Positions 28,279 to 36,915 of a stretch of 64,000 bases of DNA are shown in pieces. Position numbers and translations under genes: made by a program. The notes under the pieces were generated by a model. It was given only the letters and a program-made list of their open reading frames with translations, had not been told where the DNA came from and did not search any database. The first letter of the stretch is position 1. Each line of letters begins with the position of its first letter. Origin of the DNA: an uncultured Latescibacterota bacterium (GTDB taxonomy: Bacteria; Latescibacterota; UBA2968); contig OX638329.1 in assembly GCA_951812755.1 (NCBI GenBank), forward strand, positions 4,348,522-4,412,521. The letters run 5' to 3'.

Positions 28279-29201
28279 AGTTTCTGAATCCAACATTTGA
28301 GGAAAACCGATCAAACCTCACTGAATATTTGTCTATTGCAGTTGGCAAAGAAATCATAGGTCTCAGAAGACCGCCCCAACCTACGGTAGGTGGCATAGAG
28401 AATCGCAATTACTATATCTATGCAAAAACGGATGAAGGAAATGTTGATTTCGTCCTAAGATGTGAACCCGAACATATTCCCCAATGGCGAAAAAGCTATG
28501 ACCTGTATAATCTTCACCGCGAATACTTGATTTTGCAGGAACTACATAAACTAAATCTAAAGCTTCGCACGCCTCAAGTTTGGGGATTTGATCATGGAGA
28601 AACTTTTGGTGTCCCCAGTTTTCTGATGGAATGTCTGCCGGGCAAGCATCTAAGGTGGACATTCCATCCTTCCTATAGCGATCAATTGGTTTCGCAACTG
28701 GCAGAGTTGATTGCATATATTTCTACTATCGACTACATGGAATCCGATAGTCTCGAATCTATTCTTCCTATCCGCACAATGTGTAGCGATCTTGCCTGGT
28801 TAGATGAGAACTCTCGCATATTTAGAAATGATCCATTGGTGAAATATTCGCTCTCCTGGCTGAGTGAGCGGCGTCCAAATGCTCGTCCTCTAACCTTTTG
28901 TCACGGGGATCCGAACCCACAGAATTTTCTTCATAAAAATGGTGTTATATATGCTGCCATAGATTGGGAATTTGCGTGTTTGAAAAATGATCCACTCGGT
29001 GAAATTCTGTGCGTGGGTTGGTTACACCAAAAACCAGAACTTAAGACCATTTTTTGTCAGGCGTTTGGCAGGGATATTGCGGAGCTTCTATGGTTTGAAG
29101 TGTGTGGATTATTTGGTGCAACATACGTGAATGATAATAAAAAGAATTTTGAAGCAAACAGAAATAAACTTACTCAACTCGTGGGCTACAGGAAACACTG
29201 A
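28275..29201 (+). CDS. APH family phosphotransferase (PF01636)
   Basis: A 308-residue aminoglycoside/choline-kinase-like protein. The catalytic loop is CHGDPNPQNFL (Brenner motif HGDxxxxN) near residue 211, and the metal-binding Asp is in AAIDWEFACL. The amino-terminal kinase lobe contains the expected NRNYYIYAKTDEGNVDFVLR strand pair. The target could be an aminoglycoside, macrolide, amino alcohol or acyl-CoA-type substrate; none is shown. It overlaps the detached serine-hydrolase tail by four bases. Confidence 0.87.
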   Translation: MKFLNPTFEENRSNLTEYLSIAVGKEIIGLRRPPQPTVGGIENRNYYIYAKTDEGNVDFVLRCEPEHIPQWRKSYDLYNLHREYLILQELHKLNLKLRTPQVWGFDHGETFGVPSFLMECLPGKHLRWTFHPSYSDQLVSQLAELIAYISTIDYMESDSLESILPIRTMCSDLAWLDENSRIFRNDPLVKYSLSWLSERRPNARPLTFCHGDPNPQNFLHKNGVIYAAIDWEFACLKNDPLGEILCVGWLHQKPELKTIFCQAFGRDIAELLWFEVCGLFGATYVNDNKKNFEANRNKLTQLVGYRKH

Positions 29202-29205
29202 CATA

Positions 29206-29268
29206 TTATCTCGGGAGATAATCTACGAGAGCTCGTGGATGAATCTTTATACTGACAAGGTGGAGTTT
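29206..29268 (+). pseudogene. Fossil of a NUDIX gene head (codons 14-34)
   Basis: These 63 bases match codons 14-34 of the NUDIX gene at 31920 at about 54 positions and translate as LSREIIYESSWMNLYTDKVE. Similarity ends abruptly just after. It lies between the APH-like and phosphatase genes in the same orientation as the intact gene. It covers a different, overlapping part of the NUDIX head than the piece at 25816. Confidence 0.75.
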
Positions 29269-29300
29269 CTCCCTCTTCTGATTGATGATGGAGTTATTTT

Positions 29301-29939
29301 ATGAATGGTGATATCAAGATTATGTTCATGCGTCACGGACGCTCTCGCGCAGATGATGAGAATGTCATTGAGGGCCGATATGATGCACCTCTTACAGGCG
29401 TGGGTCGTGAACAAGCTGAAGTCCGAGCTAAGGAACTGAAGGCGAGAAAGATCAAATTTGACAGAATCATTGCAAGCCCATTAAAGCGTGCCTGCGAGAC
29501 AGCCCAAATTGTGGGTAATATCCTGGGGGTAGGTGTCGAGTTTGATGAAGACTGGATGGAAAAGGATAATGGTCCAATTGCAGGTTTGCCACATCAGGTC
29601 GCCAGAGCCAGATATCCATTACCTGCTTTTCATAATCCCTTTCAACCTCATGTTGTAAGTGCAGATGCTGGGGAAAGTGCTTGGGCATTTCACAGTCGAG
29701 CCGCACAGGCGCTGGAGAAAGTGATCAGACTGGGAAGAGGGCGCTATCTGGTGGTCGCACACGGAGGTATTTTAAATGCCGCGTTGCGATGCATAGTCGG
29801 TGCACAACCAGCGGTTAGTGGCCAGGGAATTGAGTTTTCATTTGGGGATACAGGATACATTCAAACACTTTATAAGCCAGATCAACATCTTTGGGTGATT
29901 CGTGAATTTGTTAGTGGTTTTCGAGTCGAAAATACATAG
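29301..29939 (+). CDS. Histidine phosphatase family protein
   Basis: A 212-residue phosphoglycerate-mutase-like phosphatase. The catalytic motif is FMRHGRSRADDE (residues 8-19), the helix LTGVGREQAEVRAKEL and the segment IIASPLKRACETAQIV follow, and the second His is in LVVAHGGI. These are the four phosphate-pocket elements of the family. It acts in the cytoplasm on an unknown phosphoester. The gene lies 32 bases after the NUDIX fossil. Confidence 0.9.
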   Translation: MNGDIKIMFMRHGRSRADDENVIEGRYDAPLTGVGREQAEVRAKELKARKIKFDRIIASPLKRACETAQIVGNILGVGVEFDEDWMEKDNGPIAGLPHQVARARYPLPAFHNPFQPHVVSADAGESAWAFHSRAAQALEKVIRLGRGRYLVVAHGGILNAALRCIVGAQPAVSGQGIEFSFGDTGYIQTLYKPDQHLWVIREFVSGFRVENT

Positions 29940-29951
29940 TAGAGATTCCAC

Positions 29952-31076
29952 ATGTTGAAGCCAGCTTTGGCCCTGTTCTTATGGTTCTTTTGCCTTTCCT
30001 GCATCGCAACGGCACAAGAAACCAGCGAATCTACCCTACCTAACACCTGGCCCTTATCACCACTTAAGTCTGAGCGGATCAATCCAGAACCAATTGTCCA
30101 GGTTGCGCATCAGATACGCAGCCAGGTGTACAAAAACATCCATAGCTTTCTGATCGTCAGAAATGGCAAGCTGGTATTTGAAGCGTATTACACCGACACA
30201 GATGGTGCAAGGGGCGAGGTCGAGTTCAGCGAACAAACCCTGCATGATACACGGTCCGTTTCCAAGAGCATCACATCTACACTAATCGGCATCGCCATCG
30301 ATCGTGGATATATCGACTCCGTAGATGTGCCGATGGCTCATTTTTTTCCGGAGTATGCCCACCTCTTGACAGAGGGGAAAGGGCAAATTACCCTGAAGCA
30401 TCTACTGACGATGACCGCCGGATTCAAATGGGATCAATCTGGCGCACATAACTCCGAGCCGGGTTCCCTCAATTCCGAAGCGCAAATGGAAAACGCCAGC
30501 GACTTCATAGAGTATGTGCTTTCCAGAGAAATGTCGGACGAACCAGGTTCACGATTCAACTACAACAGCGGTTGTTTCATCTTGCTCGCTGGCGTAATCA
30601 AGCGGGCATCGGGTATGCATGTGGACAAATTCGCAGATAACCATCTCTTTGCTCCGCTCGGAATAGATCATTCAGAATGGTGGTACACCAAAAGTGGCTT
30701 GCCCCAAACGCATGCTGGCTTGCGACTCAAGCCGCGCGACATGGCCAGGATCGGCCAACTCTATGTAGATAACGGGCGTTTTCAGGGCAGACAGATTGTA
30801 TCGGCAGCCTGGATCAGCGAGTCGGCAAAGGGGCATTACGGCAATAATCGATACGGGTTTGGCTGGTGGCTCGATCATTTTCCATACCGCGGGCGACCGG
30901 TTGACGTTCTTGCGGCCGAAGGAAACGGCGGTCAGTACATCTTCGCTATCCCAGAGTTGTCTCTGGTCATCGTCTTCACTGGCGGCAACTATGGTTCGTC
31001 TGTGGCCAATCAGGCATTCCGGATCGCGATTGATCATGTGTTGCCTGCGGTCAGCGAGACAGATAATGGCGAATAG
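29952..31076 (+). CDS. Serine hydrolase (beta-lactamase superfamily), exported
   Basis: A 374-residue protein with a signal peptide (residues 1-22, ending CIATA). The nucleophile motif is S-V-S-K (TRSVSKSITSTLIG), the Tyr motif lies in RFNYNSGCFILL and the late glycine motif in AEGNGGQYIF. This is the 6-aminohexanoate-dimer-hydrolase/EstB-like branch of the class C fold. Located in the periplasm or outside. Not closely similar to the serine hydrolase at 26978. Confidence 0.89.
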   Translation: MLKPALALFLWFFCLSCIATAQETSESTLPNTWPLSPLKSERINPEPIVQVAHQIRSQVYKNIHSFLIVRNGKLVFEAYYTDTDGARGEVEFSEQTLHDTRSVSKSITSTLIGIAIDRGYIDSVDVPMAHFFPEYAHLLTEGKGQITLKHLLTMTAGFKWDQSGAHNSEPGSLNSEAQMENASDFIEYVLSREMSDEPGSRFNYNSGCFILLAGVIKRASGMHVDKFADNHLFAPLGIDHSEWWYTKSGLPQTHAGLRLKPRDMARIGQLYVDNGRFQGRQIVSAAWISESAKGHYGNNRYGFGWWLDHFPYRGRPVDVLAAEGNGGQYIFAIPELSLVIVFTGGNYGSSVANQAFRIAIDHVLPAVSETDNGE

Positions 31077-31099
31077 AATAATAGCTGAAAGGATAAACT

Positions 31100-31906
31100 A
31101 TGAGCACTTCAGAATGGCCAGAGCTAACGTCCGAAACACGTGAATTTTGGGATCAGAATGCTGCCTTTTGGGATGAGTATATTGGGGAAGGCAACCATTT
31201 CCACAATCAGCTTATTCGACCGACCGTCGAAAGGCTGCTTGCCATAAAGCCAGGGGAAGTGGTTCTGGATGTTGCTTGTGGAAACGGCAATTTTTCTCGA
31301 CTACTTGCCACATTAGGTGCAAAAGTTGTGGCAATTGATTTTAGCAAAACATTTATTACTCAGGCGAGAAAACGAACGAACGATCAGGCTGACAAAATCA
31401 CATATCGAGTCATTGATGCAACTGATAGGACCCAATTACTCGGTCTCGGTGAGGATCATTTTGATGCGGTGGTATGCAACCAGGCTTTTATGGATATGGC
31501 TACCCTCCAGCCCCTATTTGCCGCCCTGAGTTCCATATTGAAATTGCAGGGACGTTTCGTCTTCACATTGGCACATCCTTGTTTTCAATCACCAGGAGCA
31601 ATCAAAATGGTTGAGGAAGAAGACTGTGACGGTGAAATCGAAGTACGTCACTCAATCAAAACTTCAACTTATATCACCCCCACCACGTATCGTGGTATTG
31701 GTATAAAAGGTCAGCCGGTACCCACACGTTATTTTCACAGACCATTGAGTCAGCTTTTTCAAAGTTGCTTTGACGCTGGGTTTGTGATCGATGGCATAGA
31801 AGAACCGGTATTTGAATCAAAACCCAATGAAAAACGATCACTCTCCTGGACAAATTATAGCGAGATCCCCCCGATTCTTGTCGCAAGAACTCGTCGTATG
31901 AATTAA
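31100..31906 (+). CDS. Class I SAM-dependent methyltransferase
   Basis: A 268-residue methyltransferase. The start follows GAAAGGA by six bases. Residues 12-25 (FWDQNAAFWDEYIG) are a common methyltransferase lead-in; motif I is VVLDVACGNGNFSRLLATLG near residue 55, followed by VVAIDFSKTF and FDAVVCNQAFMDM. The substrate is not known. It sits 13 bases before the intact NUDIX gene. Confidence 0.9.
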   Translation: MSTSEWPELTSETREFWDQNAAFWDEYIGEGNHFHNQLIRPTVERLLAIKPGEVVLDVACGNGNFSRLLATLGAKVVAIDFSKTFITQARKRTNDQADKITYRVIDATDRTQLLGLGEDHFDAVVCNQAFMDMATLQPLFAALSSILKLQGRFVFTLAHPCFQSPGAIKMVEEEDCDGEIEVRHSIKTSTYITPTTYRGIGIKGQPVPTRYFHRPLSQLFQSCFDAGFVIDGIEEPVFESKPNEKRSLSWTNYSEIPPILVARTRRMN

Positions 31907-31919
31907 AAAAGAGGAAGGA

Positions 31920-32468
31920 ATGACTACAGAAAACCACGGACAGCGAAAGCCGCGCCGATTGTCCCGGGAGGTAATCTACGAGAGTTCGTGGATGAATCTT
32001 TACGCCGACAAAGTGGCGTTTCCTCAAGGCAGGATAATTGATCGCCATTACTTCCTGGATTTTAAGAAGGAGGCAGTCGCTGTACTTGTTGAGAATGATG
32101 ATGGACAGATCCTGATGATCGAATCTTACCGATACACGACCGATACTATCGAGTGGGAAATTCCAGCAGGAGGAATTGAAAAGGGAGAGTCTGTTCTGGA
32201 AGCTGCCAGACGCGAAGTCATCGAAGAGACAGGGTATGATTCGAGTAATATGGAAATGCTCTACACTTTTCATCCCTCCAATGGTATTTCTAATCAGGTG
32301 TTCCACATTGCGAAGTGTTTGGCAACAGGGTCCCAAGGTGAGTTTGACAGGAATGAAGTGAAAAGTGTGAGGTGGTTTACTCGTGATGAAGTCCGTCAAC
32401 TGATCCAGGAAAGGAAACTCAGGGACGGCTTATCACTAACCGCCCTTTTGCTCAAACTGTTCAAGTAG
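31920..32468 (+). CDS. NUDIX hydrolase, ADP-ribose-pyrophosphatase type
   Basis: A 182-residue NUDIX enzyme with a complete box at residues 84-106 (GGIEKGESV, then REVIEETGY). The amino part RRLSREVIYESSWMNLYADK, with DRHYFLDF, is the dimerisation segment of ADP-sugar pyrophosphatases, and FHPSNGISNQ follows the box. It probably hydrolyses a nucleoside diphosphate linked to a sugar. Two partial copies of its 5' end lie upstream, at 25816 and 29206. It ends ten bases before the interrupted HAD gene. Confidence 0.92.
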   Translation: MTTENHGQRKPRRLSREVIYESSWMNLYADKVAFPQGRIIDRHYFLDFKKEAVAVLVENDDGQILMIESYRYTTDTIEWEIPAGGIEKGESVLEAARREVIEETGYDSSNMEMLYTFHPSNGISNQVFHIAKCLATGSQGEFDRNEVKSVRWFTRDEVRQLIQERKLRDGLSLTALLLKLFK

Positions 32469-32478
32469 GGAGTCAACA

Positions 32479-32501
32479 ATGAAATACCCAGGTGTAAAAG
32501 C
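32479..32501 (+). pseudogene. 5' end of the HAD hydrolase gene, cut by transposon insertion
   Basis: ATG at 32479 follows GGGAG by seven bases and reads M-K-Y-P-G-V-K before the insertion. The last nine bases, TGTAAAAGC, are repeated at 36907-36915. Joining 32501 to 36916 restores an uninterrupted frame, MKYPGVKALTFDVGGTVFDW, the typical start of a type II haloacid-dehalogenase-like protein. The restored gene would encode 238 residues. Confidence 0.85.
32493..32501. repeat. Left copy of the 9-bp target-site duplication
   Basis: TGTAAAAGC, identical to 36907-36915. The nine-base length fits the 8-9 bp duplications made by IS256-family elements. Confidence 0.85.
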
Positions 32502-32544
32502 GAGGTAAGTATCTAACCATGAGTTTTATGGTATAATGAAGACG

Positions 32545-33054
32545 TTACTGAAAAGCAATTTGATATTGCGTGCCCACCTGCACGAGAATATCAGCAACAG
32601 CCTTGCTGAGGGCATCGAAACTCACATAAGCCGAAAAGGGGAGCCAAGAATACTTGATCAAACGCCACAGGATTTCGATGAGATTCAATTCTGGCGCATA
32701 CGCGGGTAAAAAGTAAAGAAAGAGCCCTTTCGCCTCCCAAATCGGCACCTGTGTCTGAAAGGCCGCTGACCGATGGATGGACGCATTATCAAGGACAACG
32801 ATGGTTTTTCGCTTCAGCGTTTGACTAAACGCATCAAAGCATCCAATCACAAGGTCGGTATTGACACAGCCTGCCGCACAAAAGGAGATCAGATCATTGT
32901 CGAGATTGAAAAATCCTAAGACATTGAGACGCTTGCCTTTTGCGGCCGGAATTTCCAGCGTTTGCCCCACAGGTTGCCAGGCATAAGCAATGGCCGGATC
33001 AAGCGAAAAGCCAGCCTCATCAAAGTAGAAGAGGTCAATGGCTTTAACGCGATG
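32545..33054 (-). pseudogene. IS630 transposase, C-terminal (DDE) part in the second frame
   Basis: In this frame the sequence runs HRVKAIDLFYFDEAGFSLDP, then VVLDNASIHRS and LPAYAPELNLIEILWRLIK, giving the Asp-Asp-Glu catalytic residues of DDE_3-type IS630 transposases. The portion from the internal ATG at 32970 alone (141 residues) would lack the first Asp. The frame is joined to the upstream helix-turn-helix part by a one-base shift at the A8 run (33055-33062 on this strand). Confidence 0.75.
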
Positions 33055-33553
33055 TTTTTTTTAATGTTTCAAGCTCTTGCTGCGCGGTGCGAAACGCCTG
33101 TTCATCTCGCTTGGATTTCACAGATTTTCGCACGCGTTTCCAACGTAAACCGCTTCGTTTGGCAATCCGCCGCAGGCTGGAACTGCTGATGGTTTTCCCG
33201 GTCTTTTCCGCTAAGAGTCCCAAGACTGTCTTGGGAGCTTGCGGATGTGCCTGAATGAGGGCCTGGGCAACGGCTTGTTCTTGCTCATTCAGCTTGGGAG
33301 GACCGCCACTGCGAGGCTGATCATACAAGCCTGATAGCCCAGATGTGGTCCATCTATCGATCCAAGCAGATACCGTGTCTCGATGCACGCGGTAAATGCG
33401 GGCAATCTCATCTATGCTTTGACCTTGTGAACTTAACAAAATACTGTGGGCACGTCTGCGAACCCGTTTGGCGACCGCTGTGTCGAGAAGATGCTGCAAG
33501 TGCCTCATCTCTTCAGGCGTCAACGCAGAGACAAATTTCGTGGCAACTTTCAT
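33044..33553 (-). CDS. IS630 transposase, N-terminal helix-turn-helix part
   Basis: A 169-residue product from ATG 33553, which has GAGG five bases upstream; an in-frame ATG at 33634 is less well supported. It contains two helix-turn-helix units, SIDEIARIYRVHRDTVSAWI and SSSSLRRIAKRSGLRWKRVR, that bind the element ends. It ends LETLKKTSR immediately after an A8 run. With seven A the frame would continue directly into the DDE domain, so either slippage or a recent indel is involved. Confidence 0.8.
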   Translation of the reverse strand: MKVATKFVSALTPEEMRHLQHLLDTAVAKRVRRRAHSILLSSQGQSIDEIARIYRVHRDTVSAWIDRWTTSGLSGLYDQPRSGGPPKLNEQEQAVAQALIQAHPQAPKTVLGLLAEKTGKTISSSSLRRIAKRSGLRWKRVRKSVKSKRDEQAFRTAQQELETLKKTSR

Positions 33554-33773
33554 AACGACCTCATCAATAAGAGTGGATAAGTCTTTACCCCTGAAGGGCG
33601 CAGACAGGGAGCTATGGCTCTTGAATATAGCCATTTTTCAGACTCCCATTATACTAAAAAACTCTTGAATGACTACTTATATTCAAAAGTTGTGGATGAG
33701 AAAAAGAAAAGAGCGTATCCTATAGTATCACAAAAAACCTAAAATCCCTCAAGGAGGGAGAAAGGACACGCTC

Positions 33774-35012
33774 GTGAAAGAATATACCCCATTTGAAGTG
33801 GAAAGCATAGTGCAAGATACACTGGCCGAGAGCCTCGAAGAGGTTTTAAGAAAGGGTGCTGTCAAGATGCTTTGTGCGGCCTTAGAGTATGAAGTGAATG
33901 AATACATAGCCCGATTCGCCCACCAAGTGGATGAACAGGGTCATCGTCAGGTGGTCAAAAATGGGTATCATCCTGCCCGTGATGTCACCACTGGCATTGG
34001 TAAAATACCGATCAAACAACCCCGAGTTCACGATCGTCGAGAGGGAGAGCACTTCACCAGTGCGATCTTGCCTAAATATGCCCGTCGCAGTCCAAGTATT
34101 GACACGTTGATCCCGACCCTGTATCTGAAAGGGGTCTCGACCTCAGCCTTCCCACAAGCCCTTGAAGCCATCCTGGGCAAAGGCGCACCAGGCCTTTCAC
34201 CAGCCAATATCACGCGCTTAAAGCGTATTTGGGAAGATGAGTATAAACAATGGCAAAAGCGCGACTTGCACGATAAACACTATGTCTATATCTGGGCAGA
34301 CGGTATCTATTTTAACGTACGTCTGTCTGATGATCGCCCCTGTGTATTAGTACTCATTGGTACCACCGCAGAAGGTAAAAAGGAAGTCCTTGCCATAGAG
34401 CAGGGACAGCGTGAGAGCACCTTATCTTGGAAAACGCTCTTACAAGAGGTCAAAGCACGCGGGTTGAACCAAGCCCCTGCGCTTGCCATAGGCGATGGGG
34501 CAATGGGCTTCTGGCACGCATTAGAAGAGGCGTTTCCTGCCACGAAACATCAGCGCTGCTGGGTGCATAAGACAGCTAATGTGTTGGATAAGCTGCCCAA
34601 ATCTGTGCAACCGGATGCCAAAGGACTACTTCATGACATGTATCAGTCGCCGACAAAAGAGGCTGCTCACAAGGTCTATGAGCGATTCTTGTCCCTGTAT
34701 CAGGATCGCTATGAAAAAGCCTGTGATTGCCTCACCAAAGATTTTGAGACACTCTTCACCTTTTACGATTTTCCTGCCAAACACTGGATCCATCTACGCA
34801 CCACCAACCCGATTGAATCGACTTTTGCCACCGTGAGGCATCGCACGAGGCAGACCAAAGGCTGTGGATCGGTCAAGGCGACGATGGCGATGGTGTATAA
34901 ACTGGCGATGGAAGCCGAAAAAACATGGGTCAGATTACGCGGTTACAGGCTCATCCCCCTCGTCATTGAGGGCGTGAAATTTGTCGATGGTGAACGTAAA
35001 CTGGCGGCATAA
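33774..35012 (+). CDS. IS256-family (Transposase_mut) transposase
   Basis: A 412-residue mutator-type transposase of full length. The first catalytic Asp is in YIWADGIYFNVRL, the second in LAIGDGAMGFWHAL, followed by the C/H motif QRCWVHKTANVLD, and Glu lies in TNPIESTFATVRHRT. The amino part VKNGYHPARDVTTGIGKI is typical of the group. Intact, so the element may still move although its ends are interrupted by other insertions. Confidence 0.95.
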   Translation: MKEYTPFEVESIVQDTLAESLEEVLRKGAVKMLCAALEYEVNEYIARFAHQVDEQGHRQVVKNGYHPARDVTTGIGKIPIKQPRVHDRREGEHFTSAILPKYARRSPSIDTLIPTLYLKGVSTSAFPQALEAILGKGAPGLSPANITRLKRIWEDEYKQWQKRDLHDKHYVYIWADGIYFNVRLSDDRPCVLVLIGTTAEGKKEVLAIEQGQRESTLSWKTLLQEVKARGLNQAPALAIGDGAMGFWHALEEAFPATKHQRCWVHKTANVLDKLPKSVQPDAKGLLHDMYQSPTKEAAHKVYERFLSLYQDRYEKACDCLTKDFETLFTFYDFPAKHWIHLRTTNPIESTFATVRHRTRQTKGCGSVKATMAMVYKLAMEAEKTWVRLRGYRLIPLVIEGVKFVDGERKLAA

Positions 35013-36829
35013 TCACAAGAATACGCTCTACACCCATCCACAACATTTGACGGGTCGGCAAAAAGTCTTGCAAGCAAGGGAGAAAGGCATCTGTAAACCC
35101 TTGTCGTGGGTACTTCAAATCGTCTGTTCGTATTCCCTGATATAGGTTTGTACGGCCCAGGAACCCGTTGATGACCTTGCAAGGCACTCAAAAGCCTATC
35201 AAAAAGTCTTTGAGGGTAAAATGACCCCCGCCAGGCAGCGACACGATGGATATTGAGACCCAATGCGCGTAGCAATACCCGGTATTGAACCGCACTTTGC
35301 CCACGCACCCGCAGTTTTGCCAGTCCCATTTGATGCTTCAGACGCGATATGGTCCCTTCGATACCTGCGCGCCAGCGGTATTGGTCGCGGAAGGCGGCAG
35401 ACTGTTCAGATAGACGCCGGGCACGTTGCTTGACACGTTCGTGGGTGTATTGGAGACGCTCTTTGCCAGGGATTGGACAGCCCTCCTGCAAGGGGCATTG
35501 GTCACACACATCTATGGCAAATCGAACCTGAAGGCGTTTTTTGCTCACAGACATCTCAAGGGGTGCGTGGCCTGCTGGACATCGCTGGATGTGCCCAGAG
35601 GCATCTACTTCAAAGTCCTCCAATGTCAATTTACCTTGACCTTTGCCCTTGGGGGGCATCGACGGAGCCAATAGGGTGACACCTTTGGCTTTGGCATAAG
35701 CAATACATTGGTTCGAGCCGTAGTGCGTATCGGCCAGCAGATGCTCGGGTGCCACACCACGCGCTTGTGTATCCTTTATAGCAGGTAAGAGGGCTTTGCT
35801 GTCATGGACCGTCATCTTGCCAAGGGCCATATGCGTGATCAGGTCTGGCTTGGCTACTTCAGACACGGCTGATGTAGCTTCCTCTGCCTCCTCGTCTTTG
35901 TCGGTATCATCACAGAAGGTCTCCATGACCTGTATGAGATAGCCTACCCCCCGACGCTTGTTATAGCTGGCATCCGGATCTGCCGGATTAAGCGTATTAT
36001 CACACGATATAGCATGGGGATCCCGCATCTTTATGCTGCTTTGACCAGATGCCTCACAGATGCGTTCGCACTGTTCTTCAAAAACACGTTCCAACAGATG
36101 GTAGCTGTCCAACTGCGCTGCCTCGGTTGGACAAAACTGCCTCAGCAGTGCATCTATATCGGCAGCGGCTTCTGGCAATCGACGCTTTGACTGACTCGGC
36201 AGGGTGGAGGCGAAACACCCATCGCCTGTTCGGACAACATACTTGCGCCATAGTTCAGGATCCAGGCCCTGATACAACTCTGGATAGGTTCGACGCAACT
36301 GTCGCAAGAATTTACTGGTGGACTCGACCAGAATGCCCAAGCGCGTCAGGTTGCGCATAAAGCCTTGAACACCCGTCGAGTCGATCCGCTGCTTGCGGGT
36401 ATTAACGCCAACCGAGTGGATGAGCTTGTCGGTCAGACTTTGGAAGAGCACCTCGTCTATGTGATGCTTTATCACCAAACGACGATAGGTTCGCAGGGTG
36501 CGCTCACAAAAATAACAGTCGGCTTCGCTGCGCACATCAAGGGCATACTGCCAAGCTATGTTGAATGCAATGGCTTCCACCGTCTGTGCATCGGTCAAAT
36601 CATGCAGTTGTTGTAGCACCAGTGCCCCAAGCACAACGTGGTGGTCTTTACTCGGACGTCCAAAGTCTTTGCTGAAATGGGGGGCCAGTGCCTCAACGGG
36701 CAGTTCCAAAAGCAGATACTCTCGGAAGACGCCAGCCCAAGAACGATCAAGAAGTTGCCTGCGTTTGGCCCCAAGCTGTATCCACAGATCTGATGGGGCC
36801 GCGGAAGTGTGGTCTCGTAAGGTAAGCAT
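34943..36829 (-). CDS. IS1182-family transposase with read-through tail
   Basis: A 628-residue DDE transposase from ATG 36829 (or 635 from 36850). The amino-terminal DUF772-like domain has FGRPSKDHHVVLGALVLQQL; the catalytic core includes QRIDSTGVQGFMRN, LLADTHYGSNQC and the final RWRAGIEGTISRLKHQMG, where the Glu lies. CDQCPLQEGCP is the usual Cys cluster. No stop occurs before the element's end at 35052, so about 36 residues are translated from antisense IS256 sequence. Confidence 0.9.
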   Translation of the reverse strand: MLTLRDHTSAAPSDLWIQLGAKRRQLLDRSWAGVFREYLLLELPVEALAPHFSKDFGRPSKDHHVVLGALVLQQLHDLTDAQTVEAIAFNIAWQYALDVRSEADCYFCERTLRTYRRLVIKHHIDEVLFQSLTDKLIHSVGVNTRKQRIDSTGVQGFMRNLTRLGILVESTSKFLRQLRRTYPELYQGLDPELWRKYVVRTGDGCFASTLPSQSKRRLPEAAADIDALLRQFCPTEAAQLDSYHLLERVFEEQCERICEASGQSSIKMRDPHAISCDNTLNPADPDASYNKRRGVGYLIQVMETFCDDTDKDEEAEEATSAVSEVAKPDLITHMALGKMTVHDSKALLPAIKDTQARGVAPEHLLADTHYGSNQCIAYAKAKGVTLLAPSMPPKGKGQGKLTLEDFEVDASGHIQRCPAGHAPLEMSVSKKRLQVRFAIDVCDQCPLQEGCPIPGKERLQYTHERVKQRARRLSEQSAAFRDQYRWRAGIEGTISRLKHQMGLAKLRVRGQSAVQYRVLLRALGLNIHRVAAWRGSFYPQRLFDRLLSALQGHQRVPGPYKPISGNTNRRFEVPTTRVYRCLSPLLARLFADPSNVVDGCRAYSCDYAASLRSPSTNFTPSMTRGMSL

Positions 36830-36885
36830 AAACCAAAGATAGATCATCATACACAGCAGGGCAATCTCTGACTTTTTGCCGACCC
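35052..36885. mobile_element. IS1182-family element inside the right end of the IS256 element
   Basis: The ends are a perfect 16-bp inverted repeat, GGGTCGGCAAAAAGTC at 35052-35067 and its complement at 36870-36885. The match can be extended outward by five bases with one mismatch (TTGAC against TTGAT). Imperfect direct copies, CAACATTTGAC before (35041-35051) and CAACTTTTGAC after (36888-36898), probably reflect duplicated IS256 end sequence. Length is 1.83 kb, normal for the family. It carries a minus-strand transposase. Confidence 0.82.
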
Positions 36886-36906
36886 ATCAACTTTTGACAA
36901 TATCTC

Positions 36907-36915
36907 TGTAAAAGC
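36907..36915. repeat. Right copy of the 9-bp target-site duplication
   Basis: TGTAAAAGC, identical to 32493-32501. It belongs to the HAD gene, whose frame resumes here. Confidence 0.85.

Larger units (their letters stand above)
32508..33677. mobile_element. IS630-family element inside the left tip of the IS256 element
   Basis: A 1170-bp element flanked by TA dinucleotides (32506-32507 and 33678-33679), the target duplication expected for IS630. The inverted ends are imperfect: left begins AGTATCTAACC and right, read inward, AGTAGTCATTC; both continue with GAGTTTT and then GTATAATG. It carries a transposase on the minus strand in two frames. It entered after the IS256 element was in place. 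Confidence 0.82.
32502..36906. mobile_element. IS256-family element with nested IS630 and IS1182 insertions
   Basis: The outer element is bounded by inverted ends. With the inner IS630 element removed, the left end reads GAGGTATATTCAAAAGTTG; the right end, read inward, is GAGATATTGTCAAAAGTTG, which matches at 16 of 19 positions. Its own DNA (32502-32507, 33680-35051 and 36886-36906) totals about 1.4 kb, normal for the family, and encodes the transposase at 33774. A further inner repeat pair, GAGCGTATYCT, lies at 33711-33721 and 35018-35028. It inserted into the HAD gene with a 9-bp duplication. Confidence 0.85.

Noticed and set aside
25187-32468. Integron-like cassette array (one-gene units, same strand)
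   Set aside because: No integrase gene and no attC-type inverted core sites (GTTRRRY/RYYYAAC pairs) were found between the genes.
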